A stretch of DNA of 64,000 nucleotides from RFSX01 sp964591455 (GTDB lineage: Bacteria; Bacteroidota; Bacteroidia; Chitinophagales; Saprospiraceae): the NCBI GenBank assembly GCA_964591455.1, contig CAZQDZ010000003.1, forward strand, positions 1 to 64,000, read 5' to 3'. The position numbers were made by a program, and so were the translations under genes. Below, piece after piece: positions 27,981 through 37,810 of the stretch. The notes under the pieces were generated by a model, which was given only the letters and a program-made list of their open reading frames with translations, was not told the origin of the DNA and searched no databases. The stretch's first letter is position 1. Each line of letters starts with the position of its first letter.

Positions 27981-29015
27981 CTAAAATATAGGGCAAACCT
28001 TAAATTTACCTAATGGCTTTACATGCTTTATAATATATCTAATATGTAATTCTGGTCCGCCTCCACCATGAAGATTATTAAAATCAAGGAGATAAAAGTC
28101 ATAACTAGCGGCTATAAATAAGTTATTCAGCTCGATTCCAATTTTTGGATATATAGCTTGTCGGGTTCTATAACCAACGCCTACTCTAAATTGAAACTCC
28201 TTGCCCCTTCTTTGGTTAAGATAAAAATTCAAGTACCCTCCAAAAAGCAATTCGTTATATGCTTGTTGATTTTGGAATAATGCATCTAGTTGTAAGTCCA
28301 TTTTATCTGTCAACTTTCTACTATATACACCAGTGACTGAAAATCGAATCGGTAAGCTCTGAGTTACGGTTGAAGTTAAAAATCTAGACGATGGAGTTGT
28401 AAGATGGAATGCTCCTATCCCTAAATCAAGCTTAGTTCTTGAGGACTTTTGCCATCTATAATTAATCCCTAACGCCGTCTCTACGAAATTGAAGGTTTCA
28501 ATAATATTAGATTCTCCAGAGCCTCTGGAAGGATCTATAACAAAGAGATTAGGGTCCCAAAATTGATCCCAAGTCAAAGTTGATTGATTGAAGCCTCTTG
28601 TAGAAAAACCGACAGCACCACCAAGTGTAATCAGATTATTTTGATTTAAAACTCTGGTATAAGATCCTGACAGATTAATATTTGTCAATCTGACATTGGC
28701 ATCACCTTGTGTATCGTAATTAAAGTAGAGTCCACCACCAAAAAAGCCATTCTTGCTTTTCTTAGGGTAAAATTTTCTGTCATATCCAACACTAAAGTTG
28801 AACCATGGCACAGGAATAGATCTCCACTGGTCTCTTATAGAGCCACTTATTCTTTCATCACCATTGAAAATTCCAGTCATAGCTGGATTGAAAGCCAATG
28901 GTTGATTATAAAATTGCGAATAGTGGAAGTCTTGTGCAGAAACTTGTACTGAAGCAAGTGTCAACAACAAAAAAACTACACTAAAGGCTAATTTTGGTAA
29001 CCTGATTAAATTCAT
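27981..29015 (-). CDS. PorP/SprF family type IX secretion outer-membrane protein
   Basis: The 344-residue protein has a signal peptide ending in VSAQ and the family-defining start of the mature part, DFHYSQFYNQPLAFNPAMTG, followed by a predicted outer-membrane beta-barrel (GGGLYFNYDTQGDA, LGIGAFHLTTPS, YRTRQAIYPKIGI). PorP/SprF members are T9SS components; SprF is needed for delivery of the type B adhesin SprB in Flavobacterium. Its place as first gene of the operon with a type B adhesin suggests it is the dedicated partner of that protein. Confidence 0.92.
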   Translation of the reverse strand: MNLIRLPKLAFSVVFLLLTLASVQVSAQDFHYSQFYNQPLAFNPAMTGIFNGDERISGSIRDQWRSIPVPWFNFSVGYDRKFYPKKSKNGFFGGGLYFNYDTQGDANVRLTNINLSGSYTRVLNQNNLITLGGAVGFSTRGFNQSTLTWDQFWDPNLFVIDPSRGSGESNIIETFNFVETALGINYRWQKSSRTKLDLGIGAFHLTTPSSRFLTSTVTQSLPIRFSVTGVYSRKLTDKMDLQLDALFQNQQAYNELLFGGYLNFYLNQRRGKEFQFRVGVGYRTRQAIYPKIGIELNNLFIAASYDFYLLDFNNLHGGGGPELHIRYIIKHVKPLGKFKVCPIF

Positions 29016-29353
29016 ACTCAGATATATTAAAATAAATTGTTATGTGTAAAGTGCTGTTTATCAGTAAAATATTGATTTTCAGCTACTTACGCATAATTTT
29101 CTTTCAATAGTAACAATAATCGTACTAAAATTGAATTGATTAACTATTGGAATTTGGTAGACATACTTGTCAGCTCATTCGATGTTAATTACAGAAAATT
29201 CGGCTTTAAGCCAAATGGAAACACTCTTAATAGCAATAACAGCATGTAATTTACTCCATAGTGATGAAACACTGGAGGGAAAGACTGCTCGAATTTACTA
29301 GAAAGTTGATATATATTAGGTTATAATTTACTAAATAAAGCAAAAATTGAAAA
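29016..29353. other. 338-base gap between divergent genes
   Basis: This gap must hold the promoters of the leftward T9SS operon and of the rightward phosphodiesterase gene. I see no exact TTTG-N19-TAnnTTTG on either strand, no hairpin with a T-run and no ORF with coding character. It is AT-rich throughout. Confidence 0.5.
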
Positions 29354-30187
29354 ATGGATGTCCAAGGACATAGAGGTTGTAGAGGATATTTTCCTGAGAA
29401 CACAATTTCAGGCTTCCTACATGCTATAGATATAGGGGTAGATACGCTTGAGATGGATGCAGTAATATCCAAGGAAGGTCTTACTATTATATCACACGAA
29501 CCTTTTATGTCTCATGAAATAGCGATGACTCCTGACGGACGATTAATTACCAAAGCGGAAGAAGAAAAGTATAATATATACAAGATGAGCTATGATGAGA
29601 TTAAAACTTATGACACTGGAAGCAGGATGCATCCTAGATTTTTTGACCAGATTAATATCCCAACTCATAAACCGAGTCTAATTGATATGGCGGAGGAAGT
29701 AAAAAGGAAGCTAGATGAAATGGGATTATCGTCTATAAACTATAATATAGAAATCAAAAGGAAACCCAAATGGGACAAAAGTCAACACCATCCTAATTTA
29801 AAGATCTTTGCAGATATAGTCATTCGAGATATAAGACAAGCTGGCATCATGCAAACAACGACTGTACAGTGTTTCGATGTACCCACACTCAAGTATATTC
29901 ATGAAGCCTATCCAGAAGTCAAAACTGTCTATTTGGTAGAGAACGAGAATACACATGAGCAAAATTTAGATTTATTAGGCTTTATGCCAGCAATTTATAG
30001 TCCCGATTTTAAACTGGTAGATAAGGAACTTATACTGCTATGCAAAAATAATGGGATGAAATTGATACCCTGGACAGTTAATGAACTAACAGATATAGAG
30101 CATATGATTGCCTTAGAGGTTGATGGTATAATAAGTGATTACCCGAATAGAGTGATTAATCTACTCAAGCTTAAGAATGCTGTTTGA
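29354..30187 (+). CDS. Glycerophosphodiester phosphodiesterase
   Basis: GDPD enzymes hydrolyse glycerophosphodiesters to glycerol 3-phosphate and an alcohol. The 277-residue protein begins directly with the catalytic motif QGHRGCRGYFPENT (His6, Arg7, Glu15), followed by DTLEMDAVISKEG, the second catalytic His in ISHEP, and the C-terminal IPWTVNE and GIISDYP motifs. A stop codon lies two codons before the ATG, so no signal peptide is encoded, unlike many Bacteroidota relatives that are exported. The substrate (lipid-derived or other) is unknown. Confidence 0.9.
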   Translation: MDVQGHRGCRGYFPENTISGFLHAIDIGVDTLEMDAVISKEGLTIISHEPFMSHEIAMTPDGRLITKAEEEKYNIYKMSYDEIKTYDTGSRMHPRFFDQINIPTHKPSLIDMAEEVKRKLDEMGLSSINYNIEIKRKPKWDKSQHHPNLKIFADIVIRDIRQAGIMQTTTVQCFDVPTLKYIHEAYPEVKTVYLVENENTHEQNLDLLGFMPAIYSPDFKLVDKELILLCKNNGMKLIPWTVNELTDIEHMIALEVDGIISDYPNRVINLLKLKNAV

Positions 30188-30206
30188 TTATTCACATCTT
30201 TGTAGT

Positions 30207-30869
30207 GTGAAAAATTCAAGATTATACAGACAGCGTTTACTATTAGTTTTAGGCTTAGCCTTACTTGCAGCGTCATGCAAGAATCAAGATGTGGTTCCAG
30301 ATGAATTATTGGTCATTCATGAAATCTACCAGGTTGCAGGTGATGAACAAACTAAAAAACCTACTGTGCTCAAATACAAGGATGCCAAATTGTATAAAAA
30401 AGGTTTATTGAAGCAAACCACATTTTTCGAAATAGACAATACAGTAAAGTCATATGAATTCGTCCAAAAGGATGGTAACTCAGGAATTACCAATTACTAC
30501 GATGCAGACTCATCGTTACTTGCAATTTACAACATCGAGTACGAAGGGAGCAATATTGTAATGAGAAGAGGCTATGAAGGTCATAGTAAAGAATTACTGA
30601 GGACAGAGTCTTTTGAATATGATACTAATGGCAATGTGATTAAGAAATCAATTTTTGATAACACAGGGCAACTCTCTTCTTTCTTTAAAATGGATTACGA
30701 CAATAATGCTAATGAGATTAGCTTTTCACGGCATCGATCTGATGGTCAAATGATAGATAAAGAAACCTTTGTAATATCAGAGAAGAATGAAAGAGGCGAA
30801 TGGTTAGAACGATGGGGCTATAAGAATGAAATGCCAAGTAGTTTTCATCGCCGTTCATTCAGCGAATAA
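30207..30869 (+). CDS. Lipoprotein of unknown function
   Basis: The protein has an N-terminal lipoprotein signal with the lipobox LLAASC, followed by about 195 residues rich in beta strands, some with a YD-like pattern (EYDTNGNVIKKSIFDNTGQ). A GTG start at 30207 places the signal peptide properly (220 residues). An in-frame ATG at 30177 would overlap the previous gene by 11 bases and give 230 residues. The protein would be tethered to the outer or inner membrane. No known family is recognised. Confidence 0.65.
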   Translation: MKNSRLYRQRLLLVLGLALLAASCKNQDVVPDELLVIHEIYQVAGDEQTKKPTVLKYKDAKLYKKGLLKQTTFFEIDNTVKSYEFVQKDGNSGITNYYDADSSLLAIYNIEYEGSNIVMRRGYEGHSKELLRTESFEYDTNGNVIKKSIFDNTGQLSSFFKMDYDNNANEISFSRHRSDGQMIDKETFVISEKNERGEWLERWGYKNEMPSSFHRRSFSE

Positions 30870-30909
30870 GTAATAAAAGAAAAATTTATAAACCCATATA
30901 GAAAAGGTA

Positions 30910-33759
30910 ATGCGATATAATTTTCGACATGTAGAAAAGAAATGGAAAGAAGAATGGAAGAAAACGTCATTATATAAAGTAAGCAATGCTTCAGATAAGC
31001 CAAAGTTCTATGTTTTAGATATGTTTCCCTACCCTTCTGGCGCAGGTCTACATGTGGGTCATCCATTAGGCTATATTGCATCGGATATATATGCACGTTA
31101 CAAGCGACTCATGGGATTCAATGTCTTGCATCCTATGGGATTTGACGCCTTTGGTCTACCCGCAGAAGAGTATGCCATAGCTACAGGAGTGCACCCTGCA
31201 GAATCTACTTCAAAGAACATCGTAAGATATAAACAGCAGTTAGACAATATAGGATTCTCATTTGATTGGAGCAGAGAAGTGCAAACTTGTGATCCTTCTT
31301 ATTACAAGTGGACTCAGTGGATATTCTCTTTGCTTTTCGAACACTACTATGATTTAGACAGTAATAAAGCAATTCCCATTTCTGACTTGGTTGCACAATT
31401 AGATGCTGGCAAAGCTGACGAGGTCAATGCATTTACTAGTAGAAAGAATGCATTAACATCAGCGGAATGGAATAATGCTAGTCTGTCTCAGAAGGCCACA
31501 ATTTTATCAGATTACCGATTGGCTTTCAGGAAGATAGGATATGTCAATTGGTGCCCAGCTCTAGGAACTGTTCTGGCCAATGATCAGATAAAAGAAGGTT
31601 TATCAGAAAGAGGTGGACATCCAGTAGAAAAGAAGGCAATGACACAGTGGAACCTTAGAACGACGGCTTATGCTGAAAGATTATTGTCTGGTTTGGATAC
31701 TATAGATTGGAGCAATTCTCTTAAAACAATCCAACGCAATTGGGTAGGTAAATCAATTGGGGCTCAGATTTTCTTTCCTATTGACAATCATGATGAAAAA
31801 CTGGAAATATTTACAACCAGGGCAGATACAATTTTTGGTGCGACTTACATGGTTTTAGCGCCAGAGCACCCTCTTGTAGAAAAGATTACAACTGATGAGG
31901 AAAAAACATCAATAAATGCTTATCTAAACTATGTCAAATCTCGGAGTGATAGAGATAGAATGAGTGACGTTAAGGAAGTTACGGGGGCTTTTACAGGCGC
32001 CTACGCCATTAATCCTTTTAATAATAAACAAATTCCTATTTGGATAGGAGAATATGTCTTAATGGATTATGGTACTGGCGCTATAATGGCCGTGCCTTCT
32101 GATGATGAAAGAGACTTTGCCTTCGCTACTAAATTTGGTTTGGAAATAATAGATGTTGTCGATAAGACCAATTATCCAAATGCAACAAAATCAGATAAAT
32201 TAGGCGTCATTATTAATTCTGATTTTCTCAATGGAATGGAAGTGCCTGATGCAATCGCGCATATGGCTAATCAGATTACTGAAAGAGGTATAGGTCAAGT
32301 AATGACCAATTATAAAATGCGTGATGCTGGATTCAGCAGACAACGATACTGGGGCGAACCATTTCCTATAATGTACAAGGATGACATTCCTCAGTCTTTG
32401 AATCTAGAACTGCTGCCCGTAGAGTTGCCGTATACACAAGATTTTAAACCTACTGAGGATGGTAAGAGTCCACTGTCGAGGGTTACCTCATGGAAAAATT
32501 TGGAAGAAGGTAAGCTTAGAGAAACAGATACAATGCCAGCTGTGGCAGGTTCTTCATGGTACTTTCTAAGATATATGGACCCTAATAATGCAACTAGATT
32601 TGCGGCTAAGGAAGCCTTGAATTACTGGCAAGATGTAGACCTATATGTTGGTGGCGCTGAGCATGCTGTAGCTCATTTATTATATGCCAGATTTTGGCAC
32701 AAGTTTCTTTTTGATTTAGGGTATGTACCAACTAATGAACCATTTAAGAAACTGATCAATCAAGGAATGATTCAGGGTGTTATAGAATTCATGCCTCTGA
32801 TGAAAGGAGAGAACGACGAAAATATTTTTGTAAGTGCAGATATACTAGACCGATATCCAGATGTGGAATTTGCAAAAATACCTATCCATATAGATATGGT
32901 ATTGGCGTATGGAACTCCAGAATCTTATGTGGATAGAAAAAGTATACAGAAATTTTTGGATTGGAGGTCGGGCTTCGATAATGCACAATTTGTAACAAAA
33001 GAAGGAACTGCCCTTGCTTCTACTATTTCTGACAATGGAGATTCCTTAAAGTTCTTTACTTTATCTGAGGTGGGTAAGATGTCTAAGCGATATCATAATG
33101 TTGTTAATCCAGATGATGTCATATCAGAACATGGTGCAGATACGTTTAGGTTGTATGAAATGTTTCTAGGACCTATAGAGCAATCTAAGCCCTGGGATAC
33201 TAACGGTATAGAAGGCGTATCCAAATTTGTGAAGAAATTTTGGGGACTCTTTTATGAAGGAGAATCTTTTAGTCTCAGTGATGAAGAGCCGACAAAAGAA
33301 GAGTACAAGGCACTTCACCAAGCGATAAAGAAGGTATCTCAAGATGTAGAAAAATTTTCATTTAATACAGCCATTAGTGCAATGATGATTTGTGTTAATG
33401 AACTAAGGAAATTGGGTACGAGGAAAAGAAAAATTCTGGAACCAATGATAGTGCTTGTTGCACCGTTTGCTCCTTTTCTATCTGAGGAATTGTGGGCATT
33501 ATCGGGTAACTTGTACTCAGTACATCAACAGTCTTTTCCTGATTTTGATGAGTCGTATTTGGTTCAAGAATCTATTGACTACCCTATCTGTATCAACGGA
33601 AAGAAAAGAGTAGTAATGTCTTTCGCAGCAGATGCTACTAAATCAATGCTGGAGAAGGAAGCACTTGCCGAACCAGACGTGCAAAAGTGGTTAGAAGGCA
33701 AAAATGTCGTAAAGGTTATTGTAGTGCCGAAGCGTATGGTCAATATTGTCGTTAAATAA
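30910..33759 (+). CDS. leuS: Leucyl-tRNA synthetase
   Basis: LeuRS charges tRNA-Leu. The 949-residue class I synthetase has the HIGH motif as HVGH (residues 48-51) within MFPYPSGAGLHVGHPLGYIASD, an editing (CP1) domain with TTRADTIFGATYMVLAPEHPL-type sequence near residue 300-330, KMSKR at 723-727, the tRNA-binding anticodon domain, and a small C-terminal domain. Length is slightly above E. coli LeuS. tRNA-Leu(TAA) is also in the window but far away. Confidence 0.97.
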   Translation: MRYNFRHVEKKWKEEWKKTSLYKVSNASDKPKFYVLDMFPYPSGAGLHVGHPLGYIASDIYARYKRLMGFNVLHPMGFDAFGLPAEEYAIATGVHPAESTSKNIVRYKQQLDNIGFSFDWSREVQTCDPSYYKWTQWIFSLLFEHYYDLDSNKAIPISDLVAQLDAGKADEVNAFTSRKNALTSAEWNNASLSQKATILSDYRLAFRKIGYVNWCPALGTVLANDQIKEGLSERGGHPVEKKAMTQWNLRTTAYAERLLSGLDTIDWSNSLKTIQRNWVGKSIGAQIFFPIDNHDEKLEIFTTRADTIFGATYMVLAPEHPLVEKITTDEEKTSINAYLNYVKSRSDRDRMSDVKEVTGAFTGAYAINPFNNKQIPIWIGEYVLMDYGTGAIMAVPSDDERDFAFATKFGLEIIDVVDKTNYPNATKSDKLGVIINSDFLNGMEVPDAIAHMANQITERGIGQVMTNYKMRDAGFSRQRYWGEPFPIMYKDDIPQSLNLELLPVELPYTQDFKPTEDGKSPLSRVTSWKNLEEGKLRETDTMPAVAGSSWYFLRYMDPNNATRFAAKEALNYWQDVDLYVGGAEHAVAHLLYARFWHKFLFDLGYVPTNEPFKKLINQGMIQGVIEFMPLMKGENDENIFVSADILDRYPDVEFAKIPIHIDMVLAYGTPESYVDRKSIQKFLDWRSGFDNAQFVTKEGTALASTISDNGDSLKFFTLSEVGKMSKRYHNVVNPDDVISEHGADTFRLYEMFLGPIEQSKPWDTNGIEGVSKFVKKFWGLFYEGESFSLSDEEPTKEEYKALHQAIKKVSQDVEKFSFNTAISAMMICVNELRKLGTRKRKILEPMIVLVAPFAPFLSEELWALSGNLYSVHQQSFPDFDESYLVQESIDYPICINGKKRVVMSFAADATKSMLEKEALAEPDVQKWLEGKNVVKVIVVPKRMVNIVVK

Positions 33760-33782
33760 GTGTAAACATATATTTACAGTCT

Positions 33783-36700
33783 ATGACAAGAAAGTGGATT
33801 AGAATTAATTTCTTAGGCTTGCTATGCCTCTTAGTCCCTTTCTTCTCTTGTCTTTATGCACAGTCAGAATGTAATTTACCGATCCTTTCATCTGTGTCTG
33901 AGCCTTCCCTGGATGGTTTTGTGACAGATTGGCTAGACTTTAATCCTGGTCAAGTGAGTTGGGAAATTGAATTTGGTCTTAAGGGATTTCCTCGAACACA
34001 GATACCTAATATTGTGGATATCCCATTACCTACTTATACATTTGATGGCCTAGAGTCAGGCGAATCTTACGAAGTATACATAAGAGCTAACTGTGATGGT
34101 GAGGTGAGTTTATACAATGGCCCTTATTTTGTTAATACTGTTATTGATAATAATGCCTCTTGCGATCTACAGTTCCCCATTACAGATAATAACTGTCCAT
34201 CTCAGGATGAGTTTTTAATAACCGAACCGTTTTTGCCTGGGAGTGTACTTGGTGAAGATGTGTTCTTAGAAAGTGTTGACTTAATAATTAGTCATCCTTG
34301 GCCTGCAGATCTCAGTATTAAGCTACAGGCACCCTGGGGAGAATCTGTTACACTATCTTCTAATAACGGTCGTGGTATAGATAACTATGGTGACCCAACT
34401 ATTTCTAGATGTAGTGTCCCAGTTTCTTTTTCAGATGATGCCTGCCGTGATATTCAGATGAGCCTTCCTCCATTTGTAGGTTCGTTTTTTCCGGAGGATC
34501 CCATCAGTTCCCTATTCAATGGTAATAGTCCTGAAGGCAATTGGGCTATTGTCATCTGTGATAGAGCCTCAGGTGATTTAGGTCAGCTTAACTACGCTAA
34601 GTTGAATTTTGTCTCTGAGTCTTGCAATGTACCTGCGACCTTTAGAGTATCTGATATAGAAGCTACCCAAGTCACTGTCGCATGGGATGAAGGTGCACGT
34701 TGTGAGGCTTTGGAGCTGGTGATAAAACGTACCCAAGACCCTACTCCTTTATCTTCTTCTGACTTTGTAATTTGCGAGGAAGGATCGTTCACTATAAATA
34801 ATTTGGAGCCTAATCAAGAGTATGAATTGACAGTAGAAGCAGATTGTGGTAATACGATATTTTCACCTGAAAGTTGTGTTATCTCATTTCTAACGGCATG
34901 CAAGAATAGTATTCTGGTTGAGAATTTTGACAATTCTGATTTATGTGAATCAAGTTGTGTCCGTTCATGTCCATTGTCGGGAATTTGGTATAACGGTGAA
35001 GGTGATGATGCAGATTGGATTATTTCTGAGGGGATGACGCCAACAACTTTTACTGGACCATTGGATGATGTTTCTGGGGATGGAAAATATATTTATATAG
35101 AAAGCCAATCGGATGTTTGTCCTGATAGACAAATCATTGATTTATTCTCCGATTGTCTGACCGTAATTGATTCGGTGGACTGTGCTCTTTCCTTTGATTA
35201 TCATATGTTCGGTACTGATGTTGGGACTTTAGAGATTTCCTATAGCCTAGATGAAGTAGTTTGGAATTCTATATTTGGAATTGGCGGATCTCAGGGTAAT
35301 GAATGGCAACATGCACAAATTACGCTACCCTCATCCTTTGAGAAAGGACGCCTTAGAATAACAGCCACAAAACCACAAAATGCCAGTCGTGGTGATATTG
35401 CAATAGATAATCTTAAGTTACTTAGTCTGGATACAATAGGACTTAATCCATTTTTTGCTGATAATGATTCTGATGGATTTGGCGATGGAGATGTGGTCGC
35501 TTTTTTTTGTAGTGAGACTGCGCCCTTAGGTTTTGTGTCTAATGATTTTGATTGTGATGATACAAATGGATTGGTTAATCCAGATGCGGTAGAAATACGA
35601 TGCAACCAGATAGATGATAATTGTAATGGAGATGCTGATGATGTTAGTTTAGATGATTTAGATTATTTTGTCGTTTCTGTTTTTAATGAATCATGTCTTG
35701 GTACTGCCACTGGTCGTATAGAGCTGCAGGCTGAGAATGGTCAGCCACCTTATGAGTATATATGGGGTGATGGAAGTGTTGGCCCAGTGTTAAGCAATCT
35801 AGTTTCTGACATTTATACGGCAACGATAACTGATGTGGGTGGGTGCCAACTTATTACTGAGCCTATCTTTGTAGGGTTTGAAGATATTCTTGTTTATAGT
35901 ATATCTTCTTTAGTCACGCCTTCCTGTTCCGGCCAATCTGATGGCAGCCTAAGTATATTAGTGGGAGGAGGCGTACAGCCATTGGCGGTAGAATGGTCTA
36001 ATGGTGATTCTGGTCTGGAAATTAGTAATCTCGAGGATGGTTTGTACCAAGCGACGATCAGTGATGCTTCTAATTGTACTTTGGTTACTGATGAGATAAG
36101 AATCTCAGGACCTCAAGTTCTAACGGTAGGTGTCGTGCTTTTGCAGGATAGTGAATGTCATCAAGATAATTCAGGATTTATCCAATTAGGTATTGTAGGA
36201 GGTACACCACCCTATGATGTGCTTTGGTCCCACGGTATTTCTGGTCCGATAGCAAGTAATTTGGAAGCTGGTCTCTTCAGTGCTACTATTACTGACACCA
36301 ATGACTGCATAAATGTGATTAAGGATTTAGAGATATCTGAACCAGACTCTTTATTTGTTTCAGTTACTACTTTGGAACAGATTACTTGTCCAGACGGTGA
36401 TGACTCTTTCGTGGATATCAAAGTAGAAGGAGGTACTCCACCTTATTCATACTTTTGGTCTAACGGATCTAATTTAGAAGATCAGTTCGGATTAGAGTCA
36501 GGCATATACAGTCTAACAGTTAGTGATTTCAATTCTTGCTCCGCAGTCATCCAAGAAATAGATATTAGTGAGCCTGAACCTATTGAAATTTCTGTATCTG
36601 ATATTATCAATGTAAGTTGTCTTGGGAGTATGGAAGGTGCAGTTGCTATAGACGTCATTGGTGGCAATGGAAATTATATCTTCAACTGGGGCATTTTCGA

Positions 36701-37799
36701 TGGTGAGGATTCAGATGAGAATTCATTGGATAACCTGGGGCCAGGATTATACTCTGTAACCGTTGTAGATGAATTTAATTGTAAGTCAAACGCCTTTTCA
36801 TTGGAAGTAGTCAATGAGGATATTCCTATAGATGTAAATATATTCTTGGATAGTGAGATAGAATGTCATGGTGATTCATTGGCCAGTTTGACGGCTTCTG
36901 TGGCAGATGCGTCTCTTCCACTAGATTTTAACTGGAGTTCTGGTGATAAGAATCTAGTCAATGAGCTGACAGACACAATCGTTCAACTCATCTCTGGTTC
37001 GTACAATCTGACAGTTACAGATGGAGAAGGATGTGTAGGTGTTGCTGATTCGATAGTGATAGAAAGCCCAACTCCGATTTTGCATAATGTACTCAATAAG
37101 ATAAATAATGACTGCTGGAATGGTGAGGAAGGATTAATAGTAATAGATGTTTCAGGAGGTATATCTCCATATGAAGTAGAATGGAGTAATGGAGATCAGA
37201 CTCTCAGTATCAGCAATCTTCAGACTGGCTTGTATGATGCAACGATTACTGATGCAGCTGGCTGTGTGGCATTTGTAAGTTCGATTTCAGTATTCTCTCC
37301 TGATACATTATCCTTTAATGCTTCTGTGTTATCAGATGTGGAAGGTGGTAATGGCGGGGAGATACATTTAGAGGCAGCGGGAGGAGTGCCTCCCTATTCA
37401 TATATGTGGGGTTTCCCTATCTCATTTGTTAATGGTCCTTCAGCAACAGAATTAGATGCAGGTGAATATGCAGTCACAATTACTGATGCCCAGTTTTGCG
37501 AAAATGATACTACATTATTTGTATCGGGTACAAGCTTTACTCAAGAAACAAACATTGAAGATTTAATCCAGGTGTATCCTATCCCAGCCAATGATTATCT
37601 GAATATCCAACTTAATGATGTAAGAGCTGAGTCCATAGAATTGATAAGCCTAAATGGTCAAGTATTGATTAGGAAAGTACACTTAAGTGAATCACGAAAT
37701 CCATCTACTTTGAATGTAGAAAATATGTCATCAGGCATTTATATCCTGAAGATTGTTTCTGGACAAAAAACCATTTCCAAAAAAGTTATTCTCCTATGA
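33783..37799 (+). CDS. Multidomain secreted protein with type A T9SS sorting domain
   Basis: The 1338-residue protein has a signal peptide (1-26), an Fn3-like domain (about 30-120), a proprotein-convertase P-type beta domain (about 140-280, HPWPADLSIKLQAPWG), a second Fn3-like domain (about 282-372), a MAM-like domain (about 378-548), a MopE-type metal-binding segment (about 555-622, DNDSDGFGDG and CDDTNGLVNPDAVE), then seven or so SprB repeats of about 75-80 residues (ISVSCLG.., GG..PY.Y.WSNG) and a type A sorting domain (about 1262-1338, VYPIPANDYLNIQL). It should be exported through the T9SS and attached to the surface. Function is unknown; the P domain usually accompanies proteases, but no protease domain is present. 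Confidence 0.88.
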   Translation: MTRKWIRINFLGLLCLLVPFFSCLYAQSECNLPILSSVSEPSLDGFVTDWLDFNPGQVSWEIEFGLKGFPRTQIPNIVDIPLPTYTFDGLESGESYEVYIRANCDGEVSLYNGPYFVNTVIDNNASCDLQFPITDNNCPSQDEFLITEPFLPGSVLGEDVFLESVDLIISHPWPADLSIKLQAPWGESVTLSSNNGRGIDNYGDPTISRCSVPVSFSDDACRDIQMSLPPFVGSFFPEDPISSLFNGNSPEGNWAIVICDRASGDLGQLNYAKLNFVSESCNVPATFRVSDIEATQVTVAWDEGARCEALELVIKRTQDPTPLSSSDFVICEEGSFTINNLEPNQEYELTVEADCGNTIFSPESCVISFLTACKNSILVENFDNSDLCESSCVRSCPLSGIWYNGEGDDADWIISEGMTPTTFTGPLDDVSGDGKYIYIESQSDVCPDRQIIDLFSDCLTVIDSVDCALSFDYHMFGTDVGTLEISYSLDEVVWNSIFGIGGSQGNEWQHAQITLPSSFEKGRLRITATKPQNASRGDIAIDNLKLLSLDTIGLNPFFADNDSDGFGDGDVVAFFCSETAPLGFVSNDFDCDDTNGLVNPDAVEIRCNQIDDNCNGDADDVSLDDLDYFVVSVFNESCLGTATGRIELQAENGQPPYEYIWGDGSVGPVLSNLVSDIYTATITDVGGCQLITEPIFVGFEDILVYSISSLVTPSCSGQSDGSLSILVGGGVQPLAVEWSNGDSGLEISNLEDGLYQATISDASNCTLVTDEIRISGPQVLTVGVVLLQDSECHQDNSGFIQLGIVGGTPPYDVLWSHGISGPIASNLEAGLFSATITDTNDCINVIKDLEISEPDSLFVSVTTLEQITCPDGDDSFVDIKVEGGTPPYSYFWSNGSNLEDQFGLESGIYSLTVSDFNSCSAVIQEIDISEPEPIEISVSDIINVSCLGSMEGAVAIDVIGGNGNYIFNWGIFDGEDSDENSLDNLGPGLYSVTVVDEFNCKSNAFSLEVVNEDIPIDVNIFLDSEIECHGDSLASLTASVADASLPLDFNWSSGDKNLVNELTDTIVQLISGSYNLTVTDGEGCVGVADSIVIESPTPILHNVLNKINNDCWNGEEGLIVIDVSGGISPYEVEWSNGDQTLSISNLQTGLYDATITDAAGCVAFVSSISVFSPDTLSFNASVLSDVEGGNGGEIHLEAAGGVPPYSYMWGFPISFVNGPSATELDAGEYAVTITDAQFCENDTTLFVSGTSFTQETNIEDLIQVYPIPANDYLNIQLNDVRAESIELISLNGQVLIRKVHLSESRNPSTLNVENMSSGIYILKIVSGQKTISKKVILL

Positions 37800-37810
37800 A
37801 AGTAAATGGC

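Noticed and set aside
30177..30206. ATG at 30177 as the start of the lipoprotein
   Set aside because: It adds 10 residues before a standard lipoprotein signal and overlaps the previous gene; the GTG at 30207 gives a normal signal peptide, though the ATG cannot be excluded.
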